NCBI RefSeq assembly: GCF_001292705.1
Contig: NZ_LGAK01000022.1
Coordinates: forward strand, 1 to 64,000
Source of the DNA: Marinagarivorans algicola
GTDB taxonomy: Bacteria > Pseudomonadota > Gammaproteobacteria > Pseudomonadales > Cellvibrionaceae
DNA length: 64,000 nucleotides
Reading direction: 5' to 3'
In this document: one piece after another, positions 1 to 9,188 of the stretch
Numbering within the stretch: the stretch's first letter is position 1
Layout of the letters: the number at the start of each line of letters is the position of its first letter
Program-made: the position numbers and the translations under genes
The notes under the pieces: model-generated
Databases searched by the model: none
Told to the model about the DNA's origin: nothing
The model's input: the letters and a program-made list of their open reading frames with translations, nothing else

Positions 1-24
1 CGAGAGTAGGTCATTGTCAGGTCT
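1..24 (+). rRNA. rrf: 5S ribosomal RNA, 3' end (partial)
   Basis: The first bases match the conserved 3' end of bacterial 5S rRNA (the GAGAGTAGG stretch followed by a CAGG closing the terminal helix). An intrinsic terminator follows within 10 bases, as expected at the end of an rRNA operon. The rest of the gene lies outside the window. The exact 3' end is uncertain by a few bases. Confidence 0.85.
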
Positions 25-30
25 TATTAC

Positions 31-66
31 AAAAACCCCCTTCGAAGCGATTCGGAGGGGGTTTTT
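31..66 (+). terminator. rRNA operon terminator
   Basis: AAAAACCCCC and GGGGGTTTTT form a perfect inverted repeat around a short loop and end in a T run directly after the 5S end. The symmetric A/T flanks mean it could also stop transcription arriving on the minus strand from the HDOD gene. Confidence 0.85.
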
Positions 67-137
67 ACGTTTATGGCGGCCTATCCAAAGCTTTTTGTGA
101 TGAGCTTTTTAATCTGCTGTGCCGCGCTTCTTGTAAC

Positions 138-965
138 TTAGTCAAGTAACAACCCAATGCCTCCACTAAAGTCGTCTACGGCATCTAATGCCGATACCAT
201 TGCATTAAGATCTACAGGTGGGTTATCTTTTATTTCACTGGGTAGTGAGGTTAAGATTTCATCTTTAGAGGGATGATCTTTAAGCATGTCAACCACATGC
301 TTTGCTAAATAAATGAGTGCGGCAGTCACTGAAGCGGGCGTTGCTTTTTTAGGGTTGTTTTGAAATCTGAGCCCAGTATTGATGACATCGGGAAATTTCC
401 AGCGTTTAGCGAGCTCTGAACCGGCTTCGCAGTTATTGAATCCAAAGATCTCTAGTTCAGCGGCTAGTCGCTCTTGCCCGTTAGCAACTTTTGCTTGTAC
501 TTCATTCGCTTTTGCGGGTTCAGCGGAATACATTAACAACTGCCCAACACTGTGAATGAGGCCGGCAGTAAATGCGGTATTTGCGTCTAATTCCTTTTGG
601 AATTTACATAGCCATTTGGCGCACCCTGCAACTTCAAAGGCGTTGATCCAAAAAGACCTTTTATTTAAGGCTGCTGGCATTTCGAGCGAGTCGACCATAC
701 CGCTAGCCATAACTAGTGTGCGTACCGCTGGAAAACCCATAATAATAGCTGCATCTTGAACAGATGATACCTGTCTCGGGAGCCCATAATGTGCGGAGTT
801 GGCAACACGTAAAAGTTTAGTCGTTAGTACTGGTTCTTGTGCTATTTTAGCACTTATTTTGTCTATATCGGCATTAGGGTCATCTAAACTTTCGATGAGC
901 TCTTCAATTATTTTTGGAATGCTTGGTAAGCGCGTGGCGCTATTAAATAGACTGTTAAAGCTCAT
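138..965 (-). CDS. HDOD domain protein
   Basis: A 275-aa soluble protein made almost entirely of one HDOD domain (about residues 10-205). This is the HD-related output domain, which usually lacks the metal-binding residues of true HD phosphohydrolases. It shows typical family segments such as LPSIPKIIEEL near the N-terminus, LLRVANSAHYG in the middle and AGLIHSVGQLL. HDOD proteins act in signalling, often linked to cyclic-di-GMP, motility or surface behaviour. There is no signal peptide or TM segment. The ATG at 965 is preceded by a weak AGAG-type ribosome site. It lies downstream of the minor-pilin operon on the same strand, about 110 bases after pilE, so it may be read through with it. Target unknown. 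Confidence 0.85.
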   Translation of the reverse strand: MSFNSLFNSATRLPSIPKIIEELIESLDDPNADIDKISAKIAQEPVLTTKLLRVANSAHYGLPRQVSSVQDAAIIMGFPAVRTLVMASGMVDSLEMPAALNKRSFWINAFEVAGCAKWLCKFQKELDANTAFTAGLIHSVGQLLMYSAEPAKANEVQAKVANGQERLAAELEIFGFNNCEAGSELAKRWKFPDVINTGLRFQNNPKKATPASVTAALIYLAKHVVDMLKDHPSKDEILTSLPSEIKDNPPVDLNAMVSALDAVDDFSGGIGLLLD

Positions 966-1073
966 AAGTTAAATCTCTGCCTTTTATTATTTTATGATAG
1001 GTGTTAAGTTCTTAATATAAAGAAATTACCTATATGAAATAATTTTTCGGCTACAAAGTTGAGTAAATGGTAA

Positions 1074-1478
1074 TTACCATTTGTCGAGAGGTAATTTTTG
1101 TCCGCGGGTATCAATTGTTAAATCGCCGTCAGGCATTTGATTATGAATTGCTTTAGCTTGTAGGGTGACGCAGCTTGTAATAGGGCAGTGTTTTGTTGGA
1201 GAAGCTACGCTTAATGTATAATGCCCTTGCTCTGTTGTGACGTTTGTTGTGGAGCTGTAGCCGAGTTTGGTGAGGTCTGTTGTATAAGTGTTTTCGCTAT
1301 AGAAGTATTGCTCCATGCCTGATAAAGCTTCTAATAAGGCCTTGTGGCCATCGGTGCGGTTGCCTTTGCGAACACTATTTTGGTAAGACGGAAATGCAAT
1401 GGTAGCGACAATCCCGACAACTGTAATAGCAATAAGTAACTCAATAAGATTGAATCCATAGTGTCTTTTGCTAATCAT
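1074..1478 (-). CDS. pilE: Type IV minor pilin, PilE-like
   Basis: The product is about 134 aa from the ATG at 1478. This start places the prepilin motif (YG|FNLIELLIAI) after a short basic leader (MISKRHYG), as prepilin peptidase needs. A longer frame from 1526 would put 16 extra residues ahead of the leader and overlap pilY1, so it is less likely. The mature protein begins with Phe, has Glu at +5 and a hydrophobic alpha-1 helix, then a globular domain with a C-terminal Cys pair (CPITSC), as in PilE/ComP-type minor pilins. It is the last gene of the fimU-pilV-pilW-pilX-pilY1-pilE cluster and should be incorporated into or prime the type IV pilus. Confidence 0.85.
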   Translation of the reverse strand: MISKRHYGFNLIELLIAITVVGIVATIAFPSYQNSVRKGNRTDGHKALLEALSGMEQYFYSENTYTTDLTKLGYSSTTNVTTEQGHYTLSVASPTKHCPITSCVTLQAKAIHNQMPDGDLTIDTRGQKLPLDKW

Positions 1479-1494
1479 AGATATAGATACTCTG

Positions 1495-4400
1495 TTATTG
1501 AAGTTCTCGCCAGCTGACTTCGCCACTGCGAATATTCTCTTGATTTTTTTGCTCTATGGTCGTGATTGCGCCATCTGATGTTTGAATAATTGCATTGGCT
1601 TTGTTATTTGAAGTGTAACCATCCCCAATATGAATACTTGGGCTGGTTGCAGGGGAGCCCCCGAGGTCAACAACATGCTGGTTGTATTGACTGTTGTTAT
1701 CTTGCACTAAAATACCTGGACTACCGGCTGTACCGGTCAGGCTATTGAGGACATAAAGACGAGCATCGCCATTGACCGAACATTCATCGAATTCAGGATC
1801 AAAGGTTGTAAAAGTTAGTGTACCGCCAAAAATAGTGGCGGTACCAAAGTTCTTCTCTCCTTCTCCTAATTTTCGTACCCAGCCGTCGACAGCTTCATTA
1901 CTTCCAAAAGATTTCATACGAGATTGAAGTATATGAATGGTTGCGTCATTTTGAAGTGGCGGTGTTAATGTTGGTGGTTGCTCAACTCGGGCGTCATCAC
2001 TTCTTACTTGAGTATTGGTTACATCGACGATCTTTGTTGGTGATTTATAAGTAAAGCTACCTGTGTTAATGCGAGTCTCTTTCAGCCCATAAAAATAGTT
2101 GTAATTGTTATCCAGATTATCTTCTTGGGTATAAAATCGACCGGTACCAAAGTGTAGCCAGCGATTGCGCACATTATCAGTAGTCATTGATATAGGTGAT
2201 GTAATCGGTCGTTGTGGATTATAGACTTCTTTGATATTCCACTGGTTAACTGGCTTTTGAGTTTCATTATTATTTTCTTGTATTAAGAGTCTGTATACTT
2301 TTCCACTCCAATTATTGGGTTCTCCACTGACAGTGCCAAAATATACTGCATCTGTTGTAAATTTATCGAGCCCAAAATCAACAGCGCTTAAATCTGAAAT
2401 AAAGCTATTATCGTCGGGCAATTGAATTTTTCCATTGCCGTTGCCAAAAGATTTTTCTAAAACAGAATTTTTACCTGCGGCAATATTATTTAGGTCTAGT
2501 AGGAATAAGGTTGCTTTTTGAGTGCTGCTCACATGATCAAAACCTGTTGGCGTTGTGTCTGCTCCGGAGCCTAATAATAAGTACCAATCACCAGAGCCTT
2601 CGATATTATTACTAACGACAATCGGTGCAGGAATAGCTGTGGTAAAACCGAGCTGTGGATCGGTAAATTCTAAAAGTAATTTTGGGGGTTTATCTGGATT
2701 AGTAATGTCAAAAATTGTAATGCTTGAGCGCAAAGTTCGATTGTTTGTGGTAGCGCTTAAATCCATATCTAGTGTTCTTGTGCCTCCGCCTAAGCGACTA
2801 CCAACAACTAAGACAGTGCCCCACCCTTCTGGATGGTCATTGTCTTTAGGGAAAATTTTAGCGTCAAAAATTCTTGGTTCCAAATCAACAAAATATAAGT
2901 GATCGGAGGATACGGAGCCATAATTAGGACGTGTTAAATATTCTAAATGAGTGAGTGTATTATAAGGCGCATACGCCCAGAGTTCAGCACCAAAATCAAA
3001 TGCTATTGATGACCCTGGCGCACCACTTCCTTTTGCCTTTTGGAATTTTTTTGTTTCAGGGTCAAACCATCCGCCATTAAATGCATGTAGCATGCCGTCA
3101 TTTCCACCTGCATATACAACCTGTCGGCGATATCGATACCGATCAAAGAAAGCTTGATAGCTAGTACTGCCATAAATTAGATCTAAATTTTCAGCGGGTC
3201 TGCCGACTACGGTAGGAGTCGAATAAATGATATCCCCTAAGCGCATGGTTTTTCCATTAAGCTGACGTGAGCGATATCCAGGAATATCTTTGCCTCTAAT
3301 AAAGCGAACAATATCTTTAGCTTCAGCGACAGTATTAGACAGTAAACCCGCAGTGCTTTCGTCAAAGCTATCGGGCGAAAAATCAATCACTTCTGAGGAT
3401 GTGACTAGCCCATCGTTGTTATTGTCTATGCCTGAGAAGATGTATCGACCTAGTTGAGTTGAGGTGTAATCACGCTGTTGGATAGCTTCATTATCACTCA
3501 ATGATGATAGCCAACTAGAGCCGCTCCAGAGATATTCTAGATCGAATAAGTCCTTATCAAATAAAGCTTTAGTGCAGCTAGAAAACTGGATCTTAGAAGG
3601 GCGCTGCGATGCCGAAGAAGATAGCTTGACTCTAACTTCCTTGAGTTCTCCATCATCGTAAGAACACATGTCAATATAGTTATCAGCCGCTGGATCACCT
3701 AAAATACCATCCCCATTATCTTGGCGAATATTACCGGAGCTATCAATCATCAGTGCATGAACATCGCCGACCCATGTTACTTCTTCCCCATCAGATGTCA
3801 CAGAGGGTCGAAATATGGCGTTAAAGACGGCCCCTTCACCAGAGCGTGATGCAGCAATAACAGACGCTGCTCCACCAGAGCCAGAACGCGCAGTAATAGA
3901 TTCTAAAGCCGCATTGAGTTGAGTGACGAGCTCTTCGGCATTACTGGCGAAGTAAAAAGTATCTGGATTACAGTCTCCATCTTCATCCCATTCATTGGGC
4001 GTACATGAGTTGTTGCCGTTTTTAATGTAGCTATTAAAATTTTCAGGGTGCGGTGGAGTGGGGTTATGATCACCATTATTATCGATAAAGCCACCGTTAG
4101 CTGCCGCTTCTCGCATTCGACGACTTGCGTCGTTATATTGCTCCCCTTCACCTAAGGCAGCATAAACATAATAGCTAATAATCTCTTGATGACCAACCAT
4201 ACCACTTTCTTCTCGGCAATCTTCTTGTCTCAGCATTAGGGCTAAGTCATCTAATACTTGCTCAGTGCCAAAGCTCCCAATACCATCATTTTTTATTCTA
4301 GGATGGCCAATACCATCAAAGTCCTTATAAGGTGCACCATCATTAAAGTGTAGGACAAATGATTTGGCACATGGCAGTCGAGCAGAATATTCGGAATAAT

Positions 4401-6360
4401 AATAGGGGTCCCAGTCATTACTGATTTCATAAGAGTTTCGTTGGCCTGGAGTGCCCTCTGTTCCATTGTCGTACCACTGTGAGTGCTTGCTTAGGCCGCG
4501 ATTAAAGTCATGCTGAGAAAAATAACCTTTGATATCGTAGAGCGTCTCAGCGATAGGTGTAGTACCCCAAATCAAAGGGTGATCTTCAATAACATCAATG
4601 ATGTTAGAGAGTGGGGACTTCACGTGTGTATCAAGGCAAATGTCAAAATTGGTCCGTGTCGATACTTTTTTGGATACATCAGGATAGCAGGCTCTTAACG
4701 TGCCTCCATGTACGTTATTACCATTATAAATCGAAGTAGGATCACGTGAATGATCATAATTGTAAACAGCGACCCCAAAGCGTACAGATCCTGAATTTTG
4801 CTGAATAATACCAGAAGGCTCTGAGTTAATAGCCACTCGAATTTTATAAGCTGGATCTGTTTCTATCGCTAAAAATCCAATGGTTTCATTTAAATGGTAG
4901 GTTTCATTTCCGTTAGATCTTTCTTCTTCTATTAAAACATCGAAGCCATTACTGTCAACTTCAGAGTCACCATAACGGACTACTGCTGGATCAGGATCAT
5001 TGGTACTTTGCATATTGACAGCAATAATGGGTGTGGTGCGAAATAAGTCTTCTTCTAGTTTAATATCTTTCCATGAACTACTAAAAGAAATTTTACTACC
5101 AATCTGTATTGCACTAGCAGAATGTGTGGAATGACCTGATAGAGACTCTATGGCAATCCAGCTGACATCCTCGGCGCCATGTTGATTTCCCCTATCTTGG
5201 TACTTTTCTTCCATTTGCATAGCCACTTTAAATTCAAAAACATTACTCGAATAAAGGTCTTTAACGCGAGTTGTTACAGGTGTATTATCAAAATTTGTTG
5301 TGACGCCGGTAAATAGTACAGGTTTTACAAATTTAGCCGCGGTGTTAATTCTTGTATAATCATTATCATTATTGCTATCTCTAAGGGTTTTATCTGAAGA
5401 AAGCCTTGCAGTACCAGCAGATACTGGGTAGGTTCGTATATTTGTAGAATTTTTATCTTTAATATCTATCGTATACTGGCCTTTAGCCGCCACGATAAAT
5501 GTAATTTTTTCTGTTGTATGGCTGCCGTCGAGATAGTCCCACTCATCAATTCTAACTTTAAAGCCTTTATGAGTGATATTAGATACTCGGGCTACCGCAG
5601 GATGACTACCGTTATAAGATAACGCAGTGGCAACCACTGCGGGAGGGTTACCTTGATCGTAAGTATTTTTAAAGGTGACCTGGTACCAGCCGTTTTCATT
5701 TTTATCTCTATCGGTATCAATAGTGCCTATTTCGACATTATCACTGAGTATGACACTTGTTGCACCGCCTGTATTGTTAGTAATGGAAAACGTTCCTTCA
5801 CTAATTAGAACTTCTGCGTTATTAGGTATTGGGCTTAAAGTTGAACTCGCATTATATTTCTTTTTAAATGTATAATCTAAAGGTTCATTTTGTCCTTCCA
5901 GTACATACCATTTTTCACCGTTAATAAGATCACCTGAGCGATTTTTTACTTTACCACCCACCAATACTTTGCGCACTACATCCATGCGACGCATGGTTAG
6001 CCAATTTAAATAATTGCCATCCCATGCTCCTGCTGTATCAGCATAAAAAAATTGTTTGTGAGTTTCTGCTGAATATGAATACTTTTGATCATTCTCGAAG
6101 TATCCGTAGTAAGGGTACTGTGGATTGAAATCTTGATGAATGCCTGATTTCCAATTAATACGCGTATCGCTATATGCGGATTGCTTCATACTACCTGAAA
6201 TATCCAATGCAATAACCACGTTGGGCTTACCCACGTTTGTTGCTACAAAAGGTGGTGCTGCCGTGAAGTTGGCTGAATCGTTATGCGCAAAGGTAAATGC
6301 AGGCAAGAGTAAAATTAAACAGGCTAGTCCGTTAGTGAGCAATTTATTAAAAATTTTCAT
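1495..6360 (-). CDS. pilY1: Type IV pilus tip adhesin/assembly protein PilY1
   Basis: A protein of about 1621 aa with a signal peptide (MKIFNKLLTNGLACLILL...FA). A von Willebrand A-like region carries the MIDAS motif DISGS near residue 60. The C-terminal half (about residues 1050-1500) has the PilY1 beta-propeller signature (VVYAGGNDGMLHAFNGG). An acidic EF-hand-like loop, DNNNDGLVTSSE, could bind calcium. PilY1 sits at the pilus tip, promotes pilus extension and mediates adhesion and surface sensing. The ATG at 6360 is chosen because it gives a clean signal peptide and has a GAGG ribosome site 8 bases upstream; the longer frame begins at a GTG at 6372. The 3' end of pilX overlaps the extended frame, which indicates tight operon packing. 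Confidence 0.93.
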   Translation of the reverse strand: MKIFNKLLTNGLACLILLLPAFTFAHNDSANFTAAPPFVATNVGKPNVVIALDISGSMKQSAYSDTRINWKSGIHQDFNPQYPYYGYFENDQKYSYSAETHKQFFYADTAGAWDGNYLNWLTMRRMDVVRKVLVGGKVKNRSGDLINGEKWYVLEGQNEPLDYTFKKKYNASSTLSPIPNNAEVLISEGTFSITNNTGGATSVILSDNVEIGTIDTDRDKNENGWYQVTFKNTYDQGNPPAVVATALSYNGSHPAVARVSNITHKGFKVRIDEWDYLDGSHTTEKITFIVAAKGQYTIDIKDKNSTNIRTYPVSAGTARLSSDKTLRDSNNDNDYTRINTAAKFVKPVLFTGVTTNFDNTPVTTRVKDLYSSNVFEFKVAMQMEEKYQDRGNQHGAEDVSWIAIESLSGHSTHSASAIQIGSKISFSSSWKDIKLEEDLFRTTPIIAVNMQSTNDPDPAVVRYGDSEVDSNGFDVLIEEERSNGNETYHLNETIGFLAIETDPAYKIRVAINSEPSGIIQQNSGSVRFGVAVYNYDHSRDPTSIYNGNNVHGGTLRACYPDVSKKVSTRTNFDICLDTHVKSPLSNIIDVIEDHPLIWGTTPIAETLYDIKGYFSQHDFNRGLSKHSQWYDNGTEGTPGQRNSYEISNDWDPYYYSEYSARLPCAKSFVLHFNDGAPYKDFDGIGHPRIKNDGIGSFGTEQVLDDLALMLRQEDCREESGMVGHQEIISYYVYAALGEGEQYNDASRRMREAAANGGFIDNNGDHNPTPPHPENFNSYIKNGNNSCTPNEWDEDGDCNPDTFYFASNAEELVTQLNAALESITARSGSGGAASVIAASRSGEGAVFNAIFRPSVTSDGEEVTWVGDVHALMIDSSGNIRQDNGDGILGDPAADNYIDMCSYDDGELKEVRVKLSSSASQRPSKIQFSSCTKALFDKDLFDLEYLWSGSSWLSSLSDNEAIQQRDYTSTQLGRYIFSGIDNNNDGLVTSSEVIDFSPDSFDESTAGLLSNTVAEAKDIVRFIRGKDIPGYRSRQLNGKTMRLGDIIYSTPTVVGRPAENLDLIYGSTSYQAFFDRYRYRRQVVYAGGNDGMLHAFNGGWFDPETKKFQKAKGSGAPGSSIAFDFGAELWAYAPYNTLTHLEYLTRPNYGSVSSDHLYFVDLEPRIFDAKIFPKDNDHPEGWGTVLVVGSRLGGGTRTLDMDLSATTNNRTLRSSITIFDITNPDKPPKLLLEFTDPQLGFTTAIPAPIVVSNNIEGSGDWYLLLGSGADTTPTGFDHVSSTQKATLFLLDLNNIAAGKNSVLEKSFGNGNGKIQLPDDNSFISDLSAVDFGLDKFTTDAVYFGTVSGEPNNWSGKVYRLLIQENNNETQKPVNQWNIKEVYNPQRPITSPISMTTDNVRNRWLHFGTGRFYTQEDNLDNNYNYFYGLKETRINTGSFTYKSPTKIVDVTNTQVRSDDARVEQPPTLTPPLQNDATIHILQSRMKSFGSNEAVDGWVRKLGEGEKNFGTATIFGGTLTFTTFDPEFDECSVNGDARLYVLNSLTGTAGSPGILVQDNNSQYNQHVVDLGGSPATSPSIHIGDGYTSNNKANAIIQTSDGAITTIEQKNQENIRSGEVSWRELQ

Positions 6361-6368
6361 GGTTAGCC

Positions 6369-6959
6369 TCACTGAATGAATGCACGGTATTCACTGGCGG
6401 TCACTGTCTGTGCCCCGCCTTTTGCCATACCTTTTGATCGTAATTCAAAATAAATGGCGCTGCCGCTTGTGGCAACTCCTTTACCTGCGCCGCGATAACC
6501 TGCTAGCTGTTGTAGCCCACCACCAGAGGCGGCATTTGTCATGGGTATGCGTAAAATATAAATGTCAGAAGAAACCTTTTCTGCGGTAGCCGATTGAGCG
6601 ACAGAAAAATTCATATCAGTTTCTAAAGTGTCAGTATCAAAAACATCTTCGCTTTGGTTACTTACTGCAAGCGGGTTAAAAGATGCCTCAAAAGATAAAT
6701 TAATATGCTTATTGGCGCTATTCCAAGAGCGATCATAAATATATTCTTTTATCGCATTTCCTGCACTAACTCTACCCGTCTCTGAAGCTTGAAAAGATTG
6801 ACTTTTGAATGCAGAATTAGAGGCCATCCTATAATCCAAGTTTGATGTTTCTATGCTTGCAATAGCGGCAATACCAACAATAGTTAATAAGATTAAGCCA
6901 ATAATTAAGATGGCACCTTGTTGCTTCTTTTTCGGTTTTTTTCTAATTATTGTGTGCAT
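6369..6959 (-). CDS. pilX: Type IV minor pilin PilX
   Basis: A 196-aa prepilin with a highly basic leader (MHTIIRKKPKKKQQG) and a hydrophobic helix AILIIGLILLTIVGIAAI. It ends 8 bases before the pilY1 start. Residue +5 after the cleavage Gly is Ile, not Glu. Loss of Glu5 is normal for PilX and its type II secretion counterpart GspK, which sit at the tip. The sequence SQSFQASETGR after the helix is the conserved PilX-N segment. A strong AGAGG ribosome site precedes the ATG. It should form the tip/priming complex with PilV, PilW, FimU and PilY1. Confidence 0.9.
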   Translation of the reverse strand: MHTIIRKKPKKKQQGAILIIGLILLTIVGIAAIASIETSNLDYRMASNSAFKSQSFQASETGRVSAGNAIKEYIYDRSWNSANKHINLSFEASFNPLAVSNQSEDVFDTDTLETDMNFSVAQSATAEKVSSDIYILRIPMTNAASGGGLQQLAGYRGAGKGVATSGSAIYFELRSKGMAKGGAQTVTASEYRAFIQ

Positions 6960-6960
6960 T

Positions 6961-7959
6961 TTAACCTCTAACCATATTGCGTAACTGGACTACTTTTGTA
7001 TAGGTACGTCTTCGATAAGCTTGATCTTCATTTTTGGGAGTGTAATTCACGTTTCCAACTAGCGTGTAAGTTTCGGTATCTAAAAGACTATTATCTTGAG
7101 TTTTTCCACGGATAACGAGACTGAACTTTACGCTTATCACTTGCTGCCAATCCTTAATGGCTGAAGGCGATAAGTATTGATCGGCGTTGTAATCGGCATC
7201 TGAGTCAATACCAAATTCAATTTGAAATTGCTCAACACCTGCAATTAATAGGTACTCTTTAAACTCTAAGCCATCAAGCTGATAGCGTACAAGACTTGGA
7301 ATGTTATCATGGCAAACGCCATTTATTTTTTGGCTACAGGCACGAATATAGTAAAGCTCACTAGCGTATTTAAAATTATAAATACCCAATGCATCGCTAG
7401 ACCCCCCAATGCTTGGCTTGCTATCGCCTTTGAATATTTCACCGGAAATTTGCTCATTAGAAGCCGTTACAGTTCTCACATATACGGTATTTGCATCCAA
7501 GTCACTCAACTTCGCCATACCGATGGTTGAGCCATATTTTAATGATAAGATATCGGTATTGGCGACATAATCACTCGCTTCTATGCAACCATTGGGTAAG
7601 TTTGTAACATGAGTAATCGTACTGTTGCCATCGTAAGCTCGAATAGGTTCTGATGTCGCAGTAATCCATGCATGATTACAATTGCCCTTGCCTTTAAGGG
7701 TTAATGAGCTATTTGTTAATATATCTATCGGGTCGACTCCACCAAAGTGACCGGCTTGCCGAATAGAGCTTTCTAGTACATGGTTAGCTGCGCGAGCGCC
7801 TTCTTGTAATGATCCAAAGTCAAACATCAAGCGGGAAGTGGTTTGATTACTGCTAAAAACTGTAATCAAACCACTTAGCAATATTGATCCAAGTAATAAA
7901 GCAATCATTAACCCAACAAGTGATATACCGGTATATTTACGTCTTATCGTGATCTGCAT
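6961..7959 (-). CDS. pilW: Type IV minor pilin PilW
   Basis: A 332-aa prepilin-like protein with leader MQITIRRKYTG followed by ISLVGLMIALLLGSILLSG. Length and position (between pilV and pilX, with one base between pilW and pilX) fit PilW. Unlike typical PilW, which has Glu at +5 (for example a SMIELLVAL-type helix), this protein has Gly there, and the +1 residue is Ile rather than Phe or Met. Glu5 normally neutralises the N-terminal amine of the neighbouring subunit, so this subunit may occupy an unusual position or be methylated less well. Four or more Cys residues in the globular part suggest disulfides. Confidence 0.9.
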   Translation of the reverse strand: MQITIRRKYTGISLVGLMIALLLGSILLSGLITVFSSNQTTSRLMFDFGSLQEGARAANHVLESSIRQAGHFGGVDPIDILTNSSLTLKGKGNCNHAWITATSEPIRAYDGNSTITHVTNLPNGCIEASDYVANTDILSLKYGSTIGMAKLSDLDANTVYVRTVTASNEQISGEIFKGDSKPSIGGSSDALGIYNFKYASELYYIRACSQKINGVCHDNIPSLVRYQLDGLEFKEYLLIAGVEQFQIEFGIDSDADYNADQYLSPSAIKDWQQVISVKFSLVIRGKTQDNSLLDTETYTLVGNVNYTPKNEDQAYRRRTYTKVVQLRNMVRG

Positions 7960-7997
7960 GAGATTGGCCTATATGAGTCGTGGCTAGCGCAAATAAA

Positions 7998-8483
7998 TTA
8001 AGGGTTATATGGCATGAAGGTGAAGCGATGGGTTTTGGTGGTATGGGTATTTTTAGCTTTTTCTACCCAGCTGATATGAATGGTATATAAATTATTACTA
8101 GCATTGATCACATGTAGCGTAGGTGAAATTAAGCTTTGTGATAGCTGTTGTTTAATGCTGTAGGCATCAAATACTGCAGTCTGTTCAGGGCTGCATAATG
8201 AGTCGCAGTTGGCTGACGTATCGCCTTTAATATTATTATAGCTGCCTGCTTCTACACCCAGAGGGTTGGCCCGCATGCGATCTGCCATGTCGTTTGCGCT
8301 CAGTACGGCAACATTCATCGCATTGGAATTCGATAATAGGCCTAGTCCACCAAGTTGCATTGTTGCGATACCTAATATACCGCCTGCAAAGATAACCAGA
8401 GATACTAAAACCTCAATCATACCAAACCCAAAATTTAACCTTCTGGCAGGCATATAACCCTTACGGATTACTACTGATTGCAT
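7998..8483 (-). CDS. pilV: Type IV minor pilin PilV
   Basis: A 161-aa prepilin: leader MQSVVIRKGYMPARRLNFG, then FGMIEVLVSLVIFAGGILG with Glu at +5. The C-terminal part (SWVEKAKNTHTTKTHRFTF) resembles the end of other PilV proteins. The ATG at 8483 has a strong GGAGG ribosome site about 9 bases upstream, inside the end of fimU, and the two genes overlap by 13 bases, which implies translational coupling. It is a core minor pilin of the tip/priming complex. Confidence 0.9.
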   Translation of the reverse strand: MQSVVIRKGYMPARRLNFGFGMIEVLVSLVIFAGGILGIATMQLGGLGLLSNSNAMNVAVLSANDMADRMRANPLGVEAGSYNNIKGDTSANCDSLCSPEQTAVFDAYSIKQQLSQSLISPTLHVINASNNLYTIHISWVEKAKNTHTTKTHRFTFMPYNP

Positions 8484-9010
8484 ATCAATGCGCCTCCGAC
8501 TTCATTGTATTGAGATATTTGAGGTCGACCGATAGTGTTGATAATGATTGCTTGTGCTTTCGGGCTACCACGAGAGTCACAAATAGTTATCTCACCAGGA
8601 GAAATCGTCATACCATTAGAGCGATATCGGATATATTTTGCGAGGTTATGGCTGACTGTGACTGTTAAACCGCGATCAAATTTTTCGCCAATTCTTAGGA
8701 TTTCTTCGGCATTTTCATGCATATTATTACGATTGTTATCGATAAACATGATCCAACCATCAGCCCAAGTCTGTGCAGTATTACAGGTGTTATTGTTGCT
8801 ACTAGGGCAAATAACCACTTGTCTTGCCCGTTTTACCGCTTCACTGCGTGCAAAGTGCAACTCACCTAAAAGTTTATTGATCGCTGCAGATTGTTTATTG
8901 TTATCCATAATGCTGTCAAAAGAAGGAACAGCTACGGCTGCAATAATAGCAATAATTGTGAGGGTAATTAATAGCTCTAGTAATGTATATCCGAATAATA
9001 TTTTTTTCAT
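8471..9010 (-). CDS. fimU: Type IV minor pilin FimU/FimT (GspH family)
   Basis: A 179-aa first gene of the minor-pilin operon. The leader MKKILFG precedes YTLLELLITLTIIAIIAAVAVPSF, with Glu at +5. The +1 residue is Tyr rather than the usual Phe. A GspH/FimT globular domain follows (FARSEAVKRARQVVICPS is the family signature), with paired Cys residues (CPSSNNNTCNT, and CDSRG with a C-terminal CNQ). No clear Shine-Dalgarno precedes the ATG; the upstream 15 bases are almost all A/T, so translation may start on a short or weak leader. The operon promoter should lie in the AT-rich 9011-9188 gap. Confidence 0.87.
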   Translation of the reverse strand: MKKILFGYTLLELLITLTIIAIIAAVAVPSFDSIMDNNKQSAAINKLLGELHFARSEAVKRARQVVICPSSNNNTCNTAQTWADGWIMFIDNNRNNMHENAEEILRIGEKFDRGLTVTVSHNLAKYIRYRSNGMTISPGEITICDSRGSPKAQAIIINTIGRPQISQYNEVGGALICNQ

Positions 9011-9188
9011 AATTATATTTATAGCATTACTATCATATAGAAATATTATGATAAAGATAATTGGTTGGCCTTAGGTAATCAGTGTACCTCTTATATGATG
9101 ATAATCTTATAATAAAATTATTATAACTAAATTTTTATTTCAGATATTTATGTCAGTAATATAATTAAAATTTATAGTACTAATGGCT

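Noticed and set aside
1479-1526. Upstream start for pilE at 1526
   Set aside because: It would place 16 residues ahead of the short basic prepilin leader and overlap the end of pilY1.
8535-9074. 179-codon plus-strand frame opposite fimU
   Set aside because: It is the antisense of fimU, has hydrophobic low-complexity content mirroring the pilin helix, and lacks a ribosome site.
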